Assembly: GCF_964199755.1 (NCBI RefSeq)
Contig: NC_133906.1
Coordinates: 17,085,378-17,149,377 of the forward strand
Origin: Larus michahellis
Lineage: Eukaryota; Chordata; Aves; Charadriiformes; Laridae
Length of the DNA: 64,000 bases
Direction of reading: 5' to 3'
The translations under genes and the position numbers were made by a program. Shown piece by piece: positions 20,601-33,200 of the stretch. The notes beneath the pieces were generated by a model. The model was not told where the DNA came from. It searched no databases and was given only the letters and a program-made list of their open reading frames with translations. Position 1 is the first letter of the stretch. Each line of letters starts with the position of its first letter.

Positions 20601-23600
20601 CCTTTAGTTCTTTGTGGATTTCTGCAGTTCATGGTTTGGTTTTTATACTGATGGAGAGAATTTTGTAGGTCCCCTTGACTGGGTGGTACCAGCTGTAGCT
20701 TTGCTTGGGAGTGCAGGGACAGGGTAATGACAATACTGCCTGTTTATAAGGGGCTGAACTGCATGGGCATGGAAAAACCACCAGGAGCACTTCGAAGATG
20801 TATCAGGGAAAATATATTATTCATCTCACAAATCACTCTAACTACTGATCAAGGGAGCCAGTGTCCTAGATTGTTGTGGCATATGTAAATTCAAAGAGAT
20901 AATAGGAGCTTGGATGGGTGGATCAGCAGAAAGGCAAAGTGAGAACCCACTGACAGTAGTATTTCCACTCCATGAGAGTTTATTTTTGAAAAGGATAATT
21001 TTTTTTTTTCTTTTCATATTAGGCAGTAGAATAAAGGCAAATATATTCAGCCAGGTCAAAAAGAACAAGATAATAGTTGTGGCACTGGGACACATTATCC
21101 TTGTTAATGAGTTATTAGAATTTTTTCTTAGAAAAGCAGTGACCCAGAAACTTTGTGTGAGCACGGGCACTTGCGTTCATTCTCACGTGCATTGGTGAAA
21201 AGTTGTGGCCAAATAATATGACGGTTCTCCCTGAACTGTGACTGGTGGCAGATCAGAATGGCCTATGCTGCCCTCAGCATGTTCATACATTGTATTAAGA
21301 TATTAAAGGCAATCGAAACAGCATGCCTTAAATGGCTGGCAGATTGCCGCTCAGGCAAGATGTTTTCTCTCCCGTGTTAAGGCACGGTGTGATTTTCCGG
21401 TTGGGATCACCTTGGGCTGAGCTGACTTGATCCATTCCCTTTGACTGCACAGCTCACAGGGACAGTGGAAACTCGGACTTTTCTCACTCTGTGTTTGTGG
21501 CACAACTGAGGATTGAGCCTTCCAAGGATTGAAATGTTTTAGCCTAATAAAGACTTGGGGGCTTGGCACTGGGAAGTCTGAATAAGCTACAGTTTACAAG
21601 AAATTCAGCCAGGCGACTTACCAGTGCCTTTTAGCAAGAGTCTGACACCGTAAGAACACTGTGCTGAGGAAGGAGGTTGTACATCCCACTTCTGCAAGCT
21701 TTGGAGTCAGAGACGCTGCTTACATAGAGCAGGAGTCCTCGCTTGGTAACGGCAGGCAGACCCAGGCTGTGCTGAACAGAAGTAACAAGCTTACGGTCGC
21801 AACGTAGTGCAGATGCCTAATGTTACATCGAGGGAACTCCACCACTTGCCCCTGCGCTTCACCTCTCAGCCTCTTCTTTATTTAAAAGAATTTTAAGCTA
21901 CTTGAAGCAAGGATTTCTCTTGCTGTACATTGTTACTGAAATGGGTCCTTTGTCTCAATAAAAGCTTTCAGTTTACTGCAATAAAAATAATAAAAGAACA
22001 CATTTAAACATTGGTTGTACCACTGAGTTTTATAGGAACAGACTGGAAATACTCAGGCCCAATCTCAGCTTTTTCCTCTCATTATGAAGAGTTTTAAGTC
22101 TATGACTCTTATTTGGGAAAATACTTTATTATGGGAACTAAGAGAATTTATCTCTTTTCCTTGCAGTGTACATGCAGTGCAATGTTCTCAATGCGTGAGG
22201 ATGAAGAGAGATGCAGTAAAGTGGAAACAAGAGCAGAGCAGAAACCACAGGTACTGTTGTGCCTCCACACATATTCATAAATTGCTGAGCAGAGTCAGGG
22301 GCACCTTTGTATTTTTGGAGTTTCAAAGCAATGCGAGTTTCCAAGTTTCTTTACAGCCTATTCTGTAGATTTGTCGTTGTTGAAATCTCTATTACAAATA
22401 AAACTGAAGAACAAAGTACATACAGCTGAGCCTTTTTTTTTTTTTAATTATTATTCTTATTTGACACTCACATTACAAAATTTAGAAACCATAGACAGTT
22501 CAGGCAAACTGTTAAAACACAGTATAAATTAGGGGGGTTTAATATATAAATTCTATACATAGGTAAGTTAGCTCGAACATGACTGACAAAAGGATTTCAT
22601 AACAATCTTACCACAACTGTATAAAAAGGCATGGGAATAGGATGGGCACTACCATCATGAATGCAGGTTAAGACATTTTCCACAACAGCTATAAAGCGTA
22701 ACAATGACCATGCTATTCTTGCGGTGTTTATGTGGGGTACAGTATGCATATTACCATTAACATTTTGCAAGATCTATGTACAGTCACAAAATCATAACAG
22801 CCACTTTCAAGTAACTTTACTGTTTCCTGCCTGTGCAATTAATAAAGTGTCAATATTTGTTCTGAGGACTTCTAACAAAGCTACATGGTTTGAGTATTAT
22901 GGATGGTAGAAGGATTTTAATTTGACTTGAAAATGCTAATTGGAACATGAATTTACTTAAAGAAAAAGATAACAGGAAAAGCACAGTGCCTCATAACTAT
23001 TGCTTACATGATCAGTATATACCAGTCTTTTAATCCATTTTTATTTTCTAGCTTGATTCTTTTTAAAAAATAAAATGATAATTTAGTTCCCATTTTTCTA
23101 AGCACAGTTGTAAAAAGAAGTTACACCAGAAGAAATGTAAAATTAAAATTTTGATACCTTAATGGGGTAATTTTTTGAAAGGACGTGCTTCCCAGGTGAC
23201 CCTGAACATGTTATTCAACCTTTGAAATTCTCAATCTGAAAGTAAGGACAGTTCTGCTCACCCGGTTTTACTCTGTGGTTTTAAGTCTGTGACTAAATGT
23301 TTTAGAATAGGTTGTTCTTGGAGTTTAGGTTTAAGACAGCTGGTACTGTCACTGTCCCTAAAAGTGAAAAAATCTTAAAATCTGATTTCTCACCTTTATA
23401 AGCTGATGAACACTTGTTAAGAGTTCTGAAACCCAGAGGATAATTTATTTCCATCTGTGTGTGTACTAACAATAGTCTTTTTAGAGACAGACTCCTAAGG
23501 GAAGTACTTGTACGTTTGCAAGAATCGTATCTTGAAGCATGTGAATTTAATAGCTTTCTGTGTGCATCTTTTACTAAGTTTTAATAATTAGGAGGATTCT

Positions 23601-26600
23601 ATTGGAACAATTCTTCTAATTCAAGGCGAGGACAGACTGTAAGTGATAACCCAACTCGGGCTGTTATGGAAATACATATGATGTCAACTGTCCAGACTAC
23701 AGCCTGCGTTTTCTCAACTCTGTTTCCCCATGGGCCAAACATCAAGAAACCATCATATGCTTAGTTGTTTCAAAAATACCGGAATTTTAGAAGCATAATT
23801 AAATAATGAAAGCAGTGATGTAGTACTGACCAGTACCAGTTCATTGAGGAAGTCACATTTCTCTGAAAGGTAGCTGGACTATGGAATTTTCTGGTCAGAA
23901 GTCCATTAAACAGGCTTTGCACATTTCAGAAGGAAGTTTCCTGTACAGATATTTAACTTATAGGACGTATGAGCTCTGAACTCTAAGTCTTCTGCATTCA
24001 AGGCGGCCTGGGAACACTCTTGCACTGCAGTATTAGTCTGGGCTGGCAGTTTTAGGGCTACAGGGATGAAGGGAGGAGGACTCCTATTCTATCATGACAG
24101 CTCTGGAGTATTATTATAGAGCCCTTGTATGGCAGGGAACTAGAAAAATGTTCCTATGGCATTTTGCAAGAGTGAAATACCGCTTCTGTGGAGGGAAAGG
24201 CATCAAGGGAAGAGTGAGCAGTCTAAGCCACTCTGAATTTACAGCATTACAGTCTGTCTGCCCACAGTGCAAGGCAGGGGATCTAGACAGGAGTTACTCA
24301 TACTTAGCTTTTTTCGGTAGCTGAGGTTATAGCCTGAGTTTCAGTGTCTTGCACCTGTGCAGAGCATATGAAATACCACGCATACAAGCTATTAGCTTCT
24401 TATCTACATCTTGCATAATATAAAAAATGCAGGATGTGATGCCTTGTATGAGCATTAGCTTAATGTATTGAGTATTTTTTGCAAATCTTAATATATGCAA
24501 AAAGAATTGTAAAAGAAATACCAAACAGATTATCCTACAGATCTGTTCCATCAAAAAAAAGGTAACTTGTTTGCTGCCTCCTCTGCTCAGCTCAGAGCTC
24601 AGCTGCTCCACACAGCAGCTAACAGTGGCTGCAGGGAAAGGGACACACGATCAGGCAGTGTGTTTTCTTTCCAATGTACCCAACATCAAAACAAAAGTAT
24701 TCGTACAGCTTTCTGCATCCGTATTTCACTGTATTCTCTCCTGCCTCAGCCTGTCCAGCTACCACTGATATTATTAGGAAGATATGCACACATATCTTGT
24801 TCCACTCTGCCACCGTGCTGTGAAATATGAAAGTTAACAACCATCAATATATTTCTCATACTTTTTAAAAGTATTTATTTTTCCATGTTGCTTAGATCTG
24901 AACATCTCTGTCAACTAAGTAACAGATTCTTCACTGTTTCAAGTCCTCTAGGGGAACCTCTTTTAGTTCGAAAAATTTTCTTGTAATCATCCTGTTGGAT
25001 GGATAAGGAAGTAGGCTTTGCCCCAGGTGAACTTCCAAGAACTTCTTACCTTTCAAAAGTGATGTGTCCCAGCATCAGCATCCTGTGTCCCAGCGCAGGC
25101 TCAGATATGAATTTGCATGTCAGCTTCGTACAGTATCACCTAATCCCCTCTGCATCCCCCCTGTTAGTGTATGTGCTGCCATATGGACACCAGATACGTG
25201 TGCGCTGTTCCCCAGCCACGGTTCAATAATGCCCTGCACCAACTACTGAGGTAATTTCACTCAACGGATAATGTTAACGAGACAAAAGAAAAGAAAGTCT
25301 TTGGCCCACAGTTGAGCCTCTGAGCAGTGACAAAGGGGCTTTTCCCTGTTTCCTTGTCACTCCCTAATCCCACTCTGCAATTACAACAATGGAAATAATC
25401 AGTTCACAATAAAAGGGGTTTTAATTTCCAATAAAAGAGGCACCTGAGACAGTAAGGCTAATTTCTACCAGACTAAAAGGAAAAAAAAGGTTCTTAAAGC
25501 CAGAAAGTCAAATTTTGCTTTCAGACGTGAATTAATTCCTTGGATCAGATTTAGTCCTTGAATTCACTGTTGAAACTTCAACAGTATCAAAGAAAACTTT
25601 TGCTAAGGCTGGATTTTCACCCAATTAAGTGCAACCTGCCCATCTGAGAGTTGCACCTGGCTCAAAAGAAAGGCCAGGGACTATAATAGTTGTCAATGCA
25701 ATTTAATCCCTATGAATAACTTAAAACTGTACTATAGTTAATAATTGCAGGACTGCTCCAAAGCCCATCAAAATCAATTGGAGTTTTTGGGATCAGTCTC
25801 ATTCTATGGAACACAGTCATTGTTAGGCCAGATACTGGTAACTGTGTAACATTTCTACACTGATATGCATAACAATATCTTTTCTACTAACATGTCTTCT
25901 TTTTGCTAACTCCAATTACATAGTCAGCAATCTGAGCTCTGTTCTAAACTGGATTTACAGCTGCGTGCAAACCAGTGCTCATGTGCTTTAATAAAAGGTG
26001 CGTAAACTATTGCAATAGAACACGACAGAGTAACCAAGGTATCAGCAAGGGACTGGCTTGATTTTAAGTGAGTGATTATCTTATCACCACTGACCACATT
26101 GTAAAATATTTTCAAGCTGAGAAAAATATCTCTATGCTTAAATTGTTTCTTATTTGAAGTGCTTTAGCAGCTGTGTCCACGCTTTGTTAAAGTGCCATCT
26201 CGGCAGTGGCTGGGATCACAGTCTGCTTCCAGATCTGCGTGTCCTCTATCCACACGGGGAGCTTCCAGCCAGCTGTACGACAGGATTGTGTTAACGGCCC
26301 AACAGAGGGAACGGTGAGATGCTAAACGCAGTGTACTCTGGTGCACAGGGTTCTCGTGTGCTAGACTCATTTCAAGAGTTTTTTGCCCTCAAAATTCAGT
26401 CATGCCCAGCAGACCTACATCCATGCACCTTTAATTAGGTAATGTGATTGATGCTGATGTGAAATTGAGGGCAAGATGGTATGATTAAGCGTCTCTTGAA
26501 AGGCATTGAGCAAGTTAATCTACTGACTTCAACACAAGCTGAAGGCACACAATTCCCTCATTGTTTTTCACTGGGCTTTTTATCTACCCCATGTTGCAGA

Positions 26601-29600
26601 ATGGCACACTCAAGAGATGAAAAAACAGGACTTTTGCTACAACTCTGATTACCCTAGAGGAGGTGCAGAAGAGATTTAATGTATTTGGGTCTTTTAAATT
26701 TTTCTGTATACACAGGAGCTAAGTGAATGCTTCGGAAAGGCTCTGTATCATATATTCACATCTTTCTAGCTTAGGGTTCGGATACTAACACTACAGACCT
26801 ATCGGTCTAGTTTTGCTCTGTTCTCTCTGTGGCATTAGTTCAAGCAGCTGTCAGGGAGGCAAATCCCCTGAAAAAGGTGGAATTAGCAAGCCATGACATT
26901 ACTACTAGCAACTTGTCTAGATGTTAGTCTGACTACATGCCTTACAGTGGCTTAGGGGTTGGTGTTAAGTGATACTGCTTTCTTTTCAGCATGGCAGGAG
27001 TTCTTCACATGTTTATAGCAAGAAAACATTAATTTTTGGAGGTGCTTTTTCTCGTTTTCATGTAATGTTAATACATTTTTTGAAGAAATCTATTCCCCAA
27101 ATTGTCATCCTTTGTTTTCAGTTGTACTCGCACCTTGTAAAACCTTTTGGTGAAGCAAGACTCTAACCACTCTTGAGTCTGGAGCTGTACACCCTCATTA
27201 GGTCAAATATGAATTACAAATGCAACTGACAGCTGTAACCTTAAGGCTTTACATTGTTTCTATTTAAATCAATAGGATTTTAGCTACGAAATTATGTGAA
27301 GACAAGCTATGATTCCTAAAGTCCATTTTTTAAAAGTGCTGTCCTCTTGTTTTAAGTTGCCCTGTACTCTCATCTCCAAGTCACTTTGCAAAGAGCAGCC
27401 AGCATCTCTGGAGATCAAATATTACAGACCAATATGCCATGCACCTCTATAAAGCAATAACCGCCTCAGTATTCACCAAGAAATGAGGATGTTTAGCACC
27501 TCTGAAAAAAGAACTCTTAAATATGTGATGACATAAAGGCTTAAAGATAATTTAGTGCTTCGGACAGTCCCACTAAGCCCTTAATACCTACCTAAATCTG
27601 ACCTTTAGGCTTCCATTTTGAGCACTGAAGTTTGAAAGTTTTGGACTATGATAGTGGTTTAGTTTGCAACAGTGATAAACTTTATGAGATCTAATTTTAC
27701 TTGTACTTAACAAAATTGCTTGAATTCATGGAAGGTGCCCAAGAATATAAAGTGTTACCATGAGAAATCACATTTTGATTCATCTTCAGGGTGTTATCAT
27801 CTCGGCTGTACCAGCCTCTATTGGCTCATTAGAAAAGGAGTGAGGATTTGCATTTTAAGAAAGGGACCATCCACCTACATTGGTTTTCAGATAAATAAAA
27901 AACCATTTCCACTATGAAGTCACGCTGTGTCTGTTAAAAGGATGCAGACATTAAGAAAAAAATGACCATTTAGCAAACACACTTAAGCGTTAGCATTGTT
28001 GTAGATATGTTTATGGTTATTGCTCTGGATTGGGTTGGAATTTAAGAGGCTTTTAATGGCATCATTTTGGAAATGGTTCCTCTTGAAGGAATGACTATGT
28101 GTGAACGTTTCTCTGTATAGCTCTCAGCTCATGTACAAAAATTAACAAGCAGCATATTAACAGTATCACCAGAACAGCAATCATTCCCTGGCTAGAATGA
28201 TGTACCATCCTTACACTTAAGTTCTTCTGTACAAAGCTTGAATGAACACATGGACATTTTTATGTTCCCCCTGCTTGAATTCATACGCTGACAGACCTAT
28301 ACGAAAAGGAGAATGGAAGTTCCGCTTCAAGCCCTACGTATGCAAGTCTAGAAGAAGCTGTCCTGCTCATCTCAGCAATTGCAGGAGCAGCAGATTCCAG
28401 GCGGCCATGATCCAGACTGCACAGGTTTTCACAGATGATAACCCAACGTAAGAACTGCCCTGCAAACACTACCAACCTTTAGTGTATTGCACAGAGCACG
28501 TCTCCGGCTGCTGCGCTCCCGATCTGCTCAATTGGCAGAGCTGCCCTCAGACACTGGCTCACCGATGCCTCGCATTTCAACAACTCGCTCAGGCATGGAT
28601 AACTTTTGAGGCCTGGCAGAGGGCAGGAACGGTTCCAGTTTTCTGGCTAAATGCATAGGCCAACCCAGCCAGGTTTTGTGATTAGCCTAATTTTTCAAAA
28701 CACTACAGCCACTTGCAATCACTCTATATTGAAATAAAAGGGTTACACGCTTCTGTGGTAGACAGAGAAAGACCGGAACGTCTGAGAAGGCCAGCATCAA
28801 GTCTGTAATAAACTGCAAAGTTCAATATCACGTGGCATTTAGGTTTCATTTAAGCTTTTTGAGGTCTTTTCTGGGGCAGGTAGGAACATTCCTTCCACAC
28901 GTAATTAGTCTACTGTTAGGGCTTAGTTTTGAATCTAATATCCATATAGTTCATTATCATTTAATATATGTGTTACACTAGCACCTTGATTATTGTGTTG
29001 ATTATTGTACAACTTTAAACACAAGACATAGTCCCTACTTCATATTATCTGTAAGGAAATGGTGAACATGGTTTAGATCCTAAAAAATAAAAAAAGAGAA
29101 AAATGGTTATCTGCTCATGAATAACAAATTCTTTAGTGCATTCATTCTAGTCTGAAACCCTTTTGTCTTTTTAAAGCATACCACGTCGTTCCCAAATTCA
29201 GAGCAATCGCCCCTCGCTTCCTGTCCCCTTAGTATCACGTTGCAAAATAAACAGTACTGTATTAATTGGAACCTGATAGATTTTTTCATATGGTAATGCA
29301 GTATCTTTTTTCTTTAAGTGTGATAAAACCCTCTAAAAGATGCAACTCGGCATCAACAAAATTAGGGAATACGCTACATACATTAAATAGAGGTAAGTTG
29401 AGCCCAGAGTCATTTGCTTCTTCAGTTCAACATTAGACGTGGGCGGGGGCGGGGTGTCCTTAAGTAATACCGTCTACACTCTGTTCCCTCCTCAGATCTG
29501 CCAAGATTCACAGTAAGAAAAGCAACAACAGTGGTGGGAAGAATAACTAAGCAATAGTCATACTTCAGATTGTTCTCTCTAAAAATTCATGGGGTTTGTA

Positions 29601-30244
29601 CGATTGTCCCATGCTGATGCGGTCTATATGTGACATACACGTATACATATGAGTGAGCGATGTCAGTTTTCATCCGCGGGAAGCTTATACCTGTAGCAGT
29701 CAGTGCTTTGTTCAACAAGGCTGAGGGACTGCTAATGTAAGATTTAGTTCGTCTTTCTTCATTCAGCAATTAACCAGATTGCTGCTGTGTCTGTGTTTGA
29801 TTTAATTTTACAATCCTCAGAGAGTTTAAAGAGCTGCTGTCTGAAGCACCTGCTTCTGAAATAGTAATGTGTATTTTTTGCTTTCCTTTTTTTATACTTC
29901 CGTTCTCTTTTGCAGTACCATGGTTCTCCACGCTCCTGGTTTTCTTATGTTTTCCTTCAGAGGCAAAAGTTACAGTGATCCTGACGCAGTTTGGGCACAG
30001 CCACAAATAGTCTGTTTGTCCTTCCTCTCTGTGTCTCGTAGGTAGAAAAGCGTCATTGTGCACACAGTTCTGTTGATTTCAGTGGATGAATCCAGTTCAT
30101 CCATCATGTCAGGCAGTCAAAAAACCCAACAAAAATCTCAAAGAAAAAAAAATGTCTAAATCCCAAACAGGCATCTTTGGAATCAGTAGTGCAAAATGTT
30201 TGTGGATTTCTTTTCCTTGACCTACTGCAATAATCTCTTAATCT
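17601..30244. other. non-coding interval between CLK4 promoter and RASGEF1C stop codon
   Basis: About 12.6 kb holds no exon that I can assign. Open frames are all under 125 codons and look random. Plus-strand AATAAA hexamers occur near 21956-21990 and 22398. A minus-strand ATTAAA followed by an A-rich stretch lies near 22437-22450. Part of the right-hand side must be RASGEF1C 3' UTR, of unknown length. Confidence 0.55.
21890..22000 (+). repeat. possible ancient interspersed repeat tail with AATAAA hexamers
   Basis: The segment runs from CTACTTGAAGCAAGGATTTC through AATGGGTCCT to ATAAAAATAATAAAAG. It resembles, by eye, the 3' end of an old amniote LINE/SINE-type repeat, and it carries two AATAAA hexamers. 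The match is weak. It could instead be the 3' end of an unannotated plus-strand transcript. Confidence 0.3.
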
Positions 30245-30269
30245 TCAAGTCTTTCCTAAAATAGTGGAT
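30245..30269 (-). CDS. RASGEF1C: RASGEF1C last coding exon (25 coding nt)
   Basis: Encodes the last residues STILGKT and the TGA stop (30247-30245) after an AATTTACAG acceptor. It was recognised from the conserved C-terminus ending ILGKT and the matching phase. Confidence 0.85.
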
Positions 30270-33200
30270 CTGTAAATTTAAAGCATAAGAACAATAAAAA
30301 AAAAGCAAATATAAAGGTGCTTGGTTTTTTTTTTTAAATCACTCTCTTCAGATTCTCACTTACACCGAACCATTGCACACCTCTCAGAAGATCCGGTTAA
30401 CCTACGGCATTTTTCATCTACATCAGGCCTCTCTCGCATGGGTACAGCACTGGGTAAATGCAGTGTGGAGAGTGGAGAGTACTCTTTAAATGGTGGATAA
30501 TTTGAGATTACGATTAGCTTTTATCAGTGCAGCCTCAGCTCTGAAGATTAGTTTTAACTGGAAAAGATCTCCAGCAGAGGTCACATTTTAAATACCAGCA
30601 CTTTGCAAACTTTGACTATCAGTGTAGCATTTTGGAGGTACCTTAGAAATGAGCTGATAAAACGAGTGGTTACCTTAAGGATTTCCACCTGTCCTTCTCT
30701 GTCTGGTTTTCTGGACTTTCACTTTCATAGGAAGCCAGATACAAACCTGGAAAAAGTAAATATGTGTTATTTCAAAAGCAACAGTAACCCCCTGTATCTC
30801 TGCATTCTTGTATGTCCTATATTGTACCATACAGCAAGAGAAACTTTAAAACTTCATGGTCCGCCCAGTAGCTGGTAATCAGTAGGACGCTGATGTTTAG
30901 CTCACGTGGCTACCTTTGGAAAGCTGTTAGGTTGATTTTATTGCAACAGTAAAAGAGCCCAGAGTTAAAATCTGTTAGCGTGACCTTCTTATATAATACG
31001 AAGCACTTAAACGGTCTCTGGTTTTGCAGATAGAGGTCTAGGCCTGTTTACTCCATCACAGCACTGCTGCCAAAGTGTTATATAAACATTAAAAAAGAGG
31101 GACAGGGAGAGCTGACAGCTAAACAAACAGACTTTTTAAAAGTAAGGCTCTTCCCATCACTTAACACAACGCTATCTTCCTCAATCTTTTTAAAGCTTAT
31201 GGGGGCATGGTATCTTAAACGGATACAAAACACCCTCAAGGTAAGAATGAGTTACAGAAACCAGAGAAAGAACACAGCAGAAGAAAATAAACAAGTCTCT
31301 CTTTTTTCTGCAAAACTTTGCACTGTAGGATGCATTTTATGACACACCAAAATGTGTTTAGGCTGTAGAGTCTCCTCTGCAAAAGCTGGCGGTGCATTAA
31401 TATCTCACTGTCTTCGCAGATTTTTTTTTTTTTAATTTAAGTAAGCTGTGACTTGCATTTCACACGCATTTCTTCACTTGACTGTTTAGCGATGCTTTAT
31501 TCTTTAAAGCTGGAACCATGTCAGTATTCAAGTCTGCGCTACAGTTCAATTGCATTTTAATATTCCAGTGTGGGCCCACCATCCCGCCGCGCTGTAACAA
31601 GCACAGCACAGCTGCGTTTCACGTGCCGCTGCTGCATCTCGCCAATATCTTGGCCCACCTTTTGCTCAGGGCAGGTCTGTCTGCTCTGCGCGTCCCCTGG
31701 GGAACAGGGAGCTCTACTGTGGCTCTTGCACAGGGCATCTCGTGCAAGCAGGGTGAATACAGGGGAGGGCAGGAGAGAGAAAATCTGCAAACAGTTAGTG
31801 GGTTGAGGTCACCCTTTTTTGGTCCATCAGCCTGAAAACTGAACGTTTATCCCTGACTTTCACTTTCTGTCCCTTCAGAGCCTAAAACCAGAACAAATGC
31901 CTCCATCCTATCTCCTTTTGGTATGTATTACTTTAGTCATATTAATTGTTCTATTTTGGCAGCCATTCTTAGGATTTAGGCAGGATTTTTGAAGCAGTAT
32001 TTTGTGTTCTGAAGTAGTCTGTGAAATAAAACCTGTCAGGTCTGATTAACTTGGATTTAGTACAGAAAAATGCCTATAGAATCAAGAAAAAATAAACCCA
32101 ACACCAGTATAGCTTATGGGAATATAGCTACAGACAATTCTGTGCGTGACAATGTACCGAGTGGCAAATGACATAAAGCAATGTGAAATGACACAGTCTG
32201 ACATGCTGGATACCAAATTGAAGAGGACAGATAAGTATAAAAAGACAATCAGAGAAATAATGCCAGACCAGGGCTTTCGTAGCTACAGCTTAAATTAATT
32301 ACTAGAAAAGATTTTCTTAAAAATTCTTTTCAGTAGCTAACATTTTTCTTTGGTGCAGGGGGAGAGGTCAGCTGGACTACCATCGCCCTGGGCTGCGTTC
32401 ACTGAAGAGATGACAGTGTTGGTTTGCGGAAGAGATTAGTTCTGGCTCCATCAGTCACAGAGTGAGTGGCTAAGGGACAGCTGACATTCACAGCGCTCCA
32501 CGACACGGTTGTGTGGCCTCTTTTTGTGGTTATAAAAGTAGGGCTGCAATGGCGACTGCCTAGACAGTGCCTTATAGAGAAGTTACGGACAAGAGAAAAG
32601 CAATCAGGCAGCGGCTTCAGGAGCTAGAAGGTTGTATTTGCAAAACCACGTTGATAGGCTGGGGATAAACAAGCCACATGACAGCAACGCTAGGAAAGAA
32701 CCAGGACCGGTCAGTGGGAGACATCACCAAAGCATGGATCAGGCTGTTAATTAGTAGTGATGGAGAGACGTATTTTCAGTGATTAGAGATTGTACACAGT
32801 CTTACCATCTTCAGTAAAAATGGGAGCAGTATGCAAGTAGTGGATGATGTTAGGGTCTTGTTCAAAGGGACATTCCACTTGCTTCCATGTTATAAATTCT
32901 CCTACTTGCTTAGCCAGTTCCAGAAATTTCTGTAAACATAAACCCATTGCGCTCAGATACAGTAAGGTTATCTCACTAAAACAACAACACCCAAGCAGAA
33001 GACTGAGATCCAGGATCCCTCGTGCCAAACCACAAGGACATTTGGAGAAAAGACCCATGTATGTTTTGGGTGGGTACATTTTCCCAGTTCATTTACAGGG
33101 GAAAGTGAGAGGAAAGGGTGCATTACATTTCTTCTTACAAGATGTCTCTGTTTGTACTTAAAGGAAAATGTATCCGTGAAAAAAGGTATAGGTTACACAT

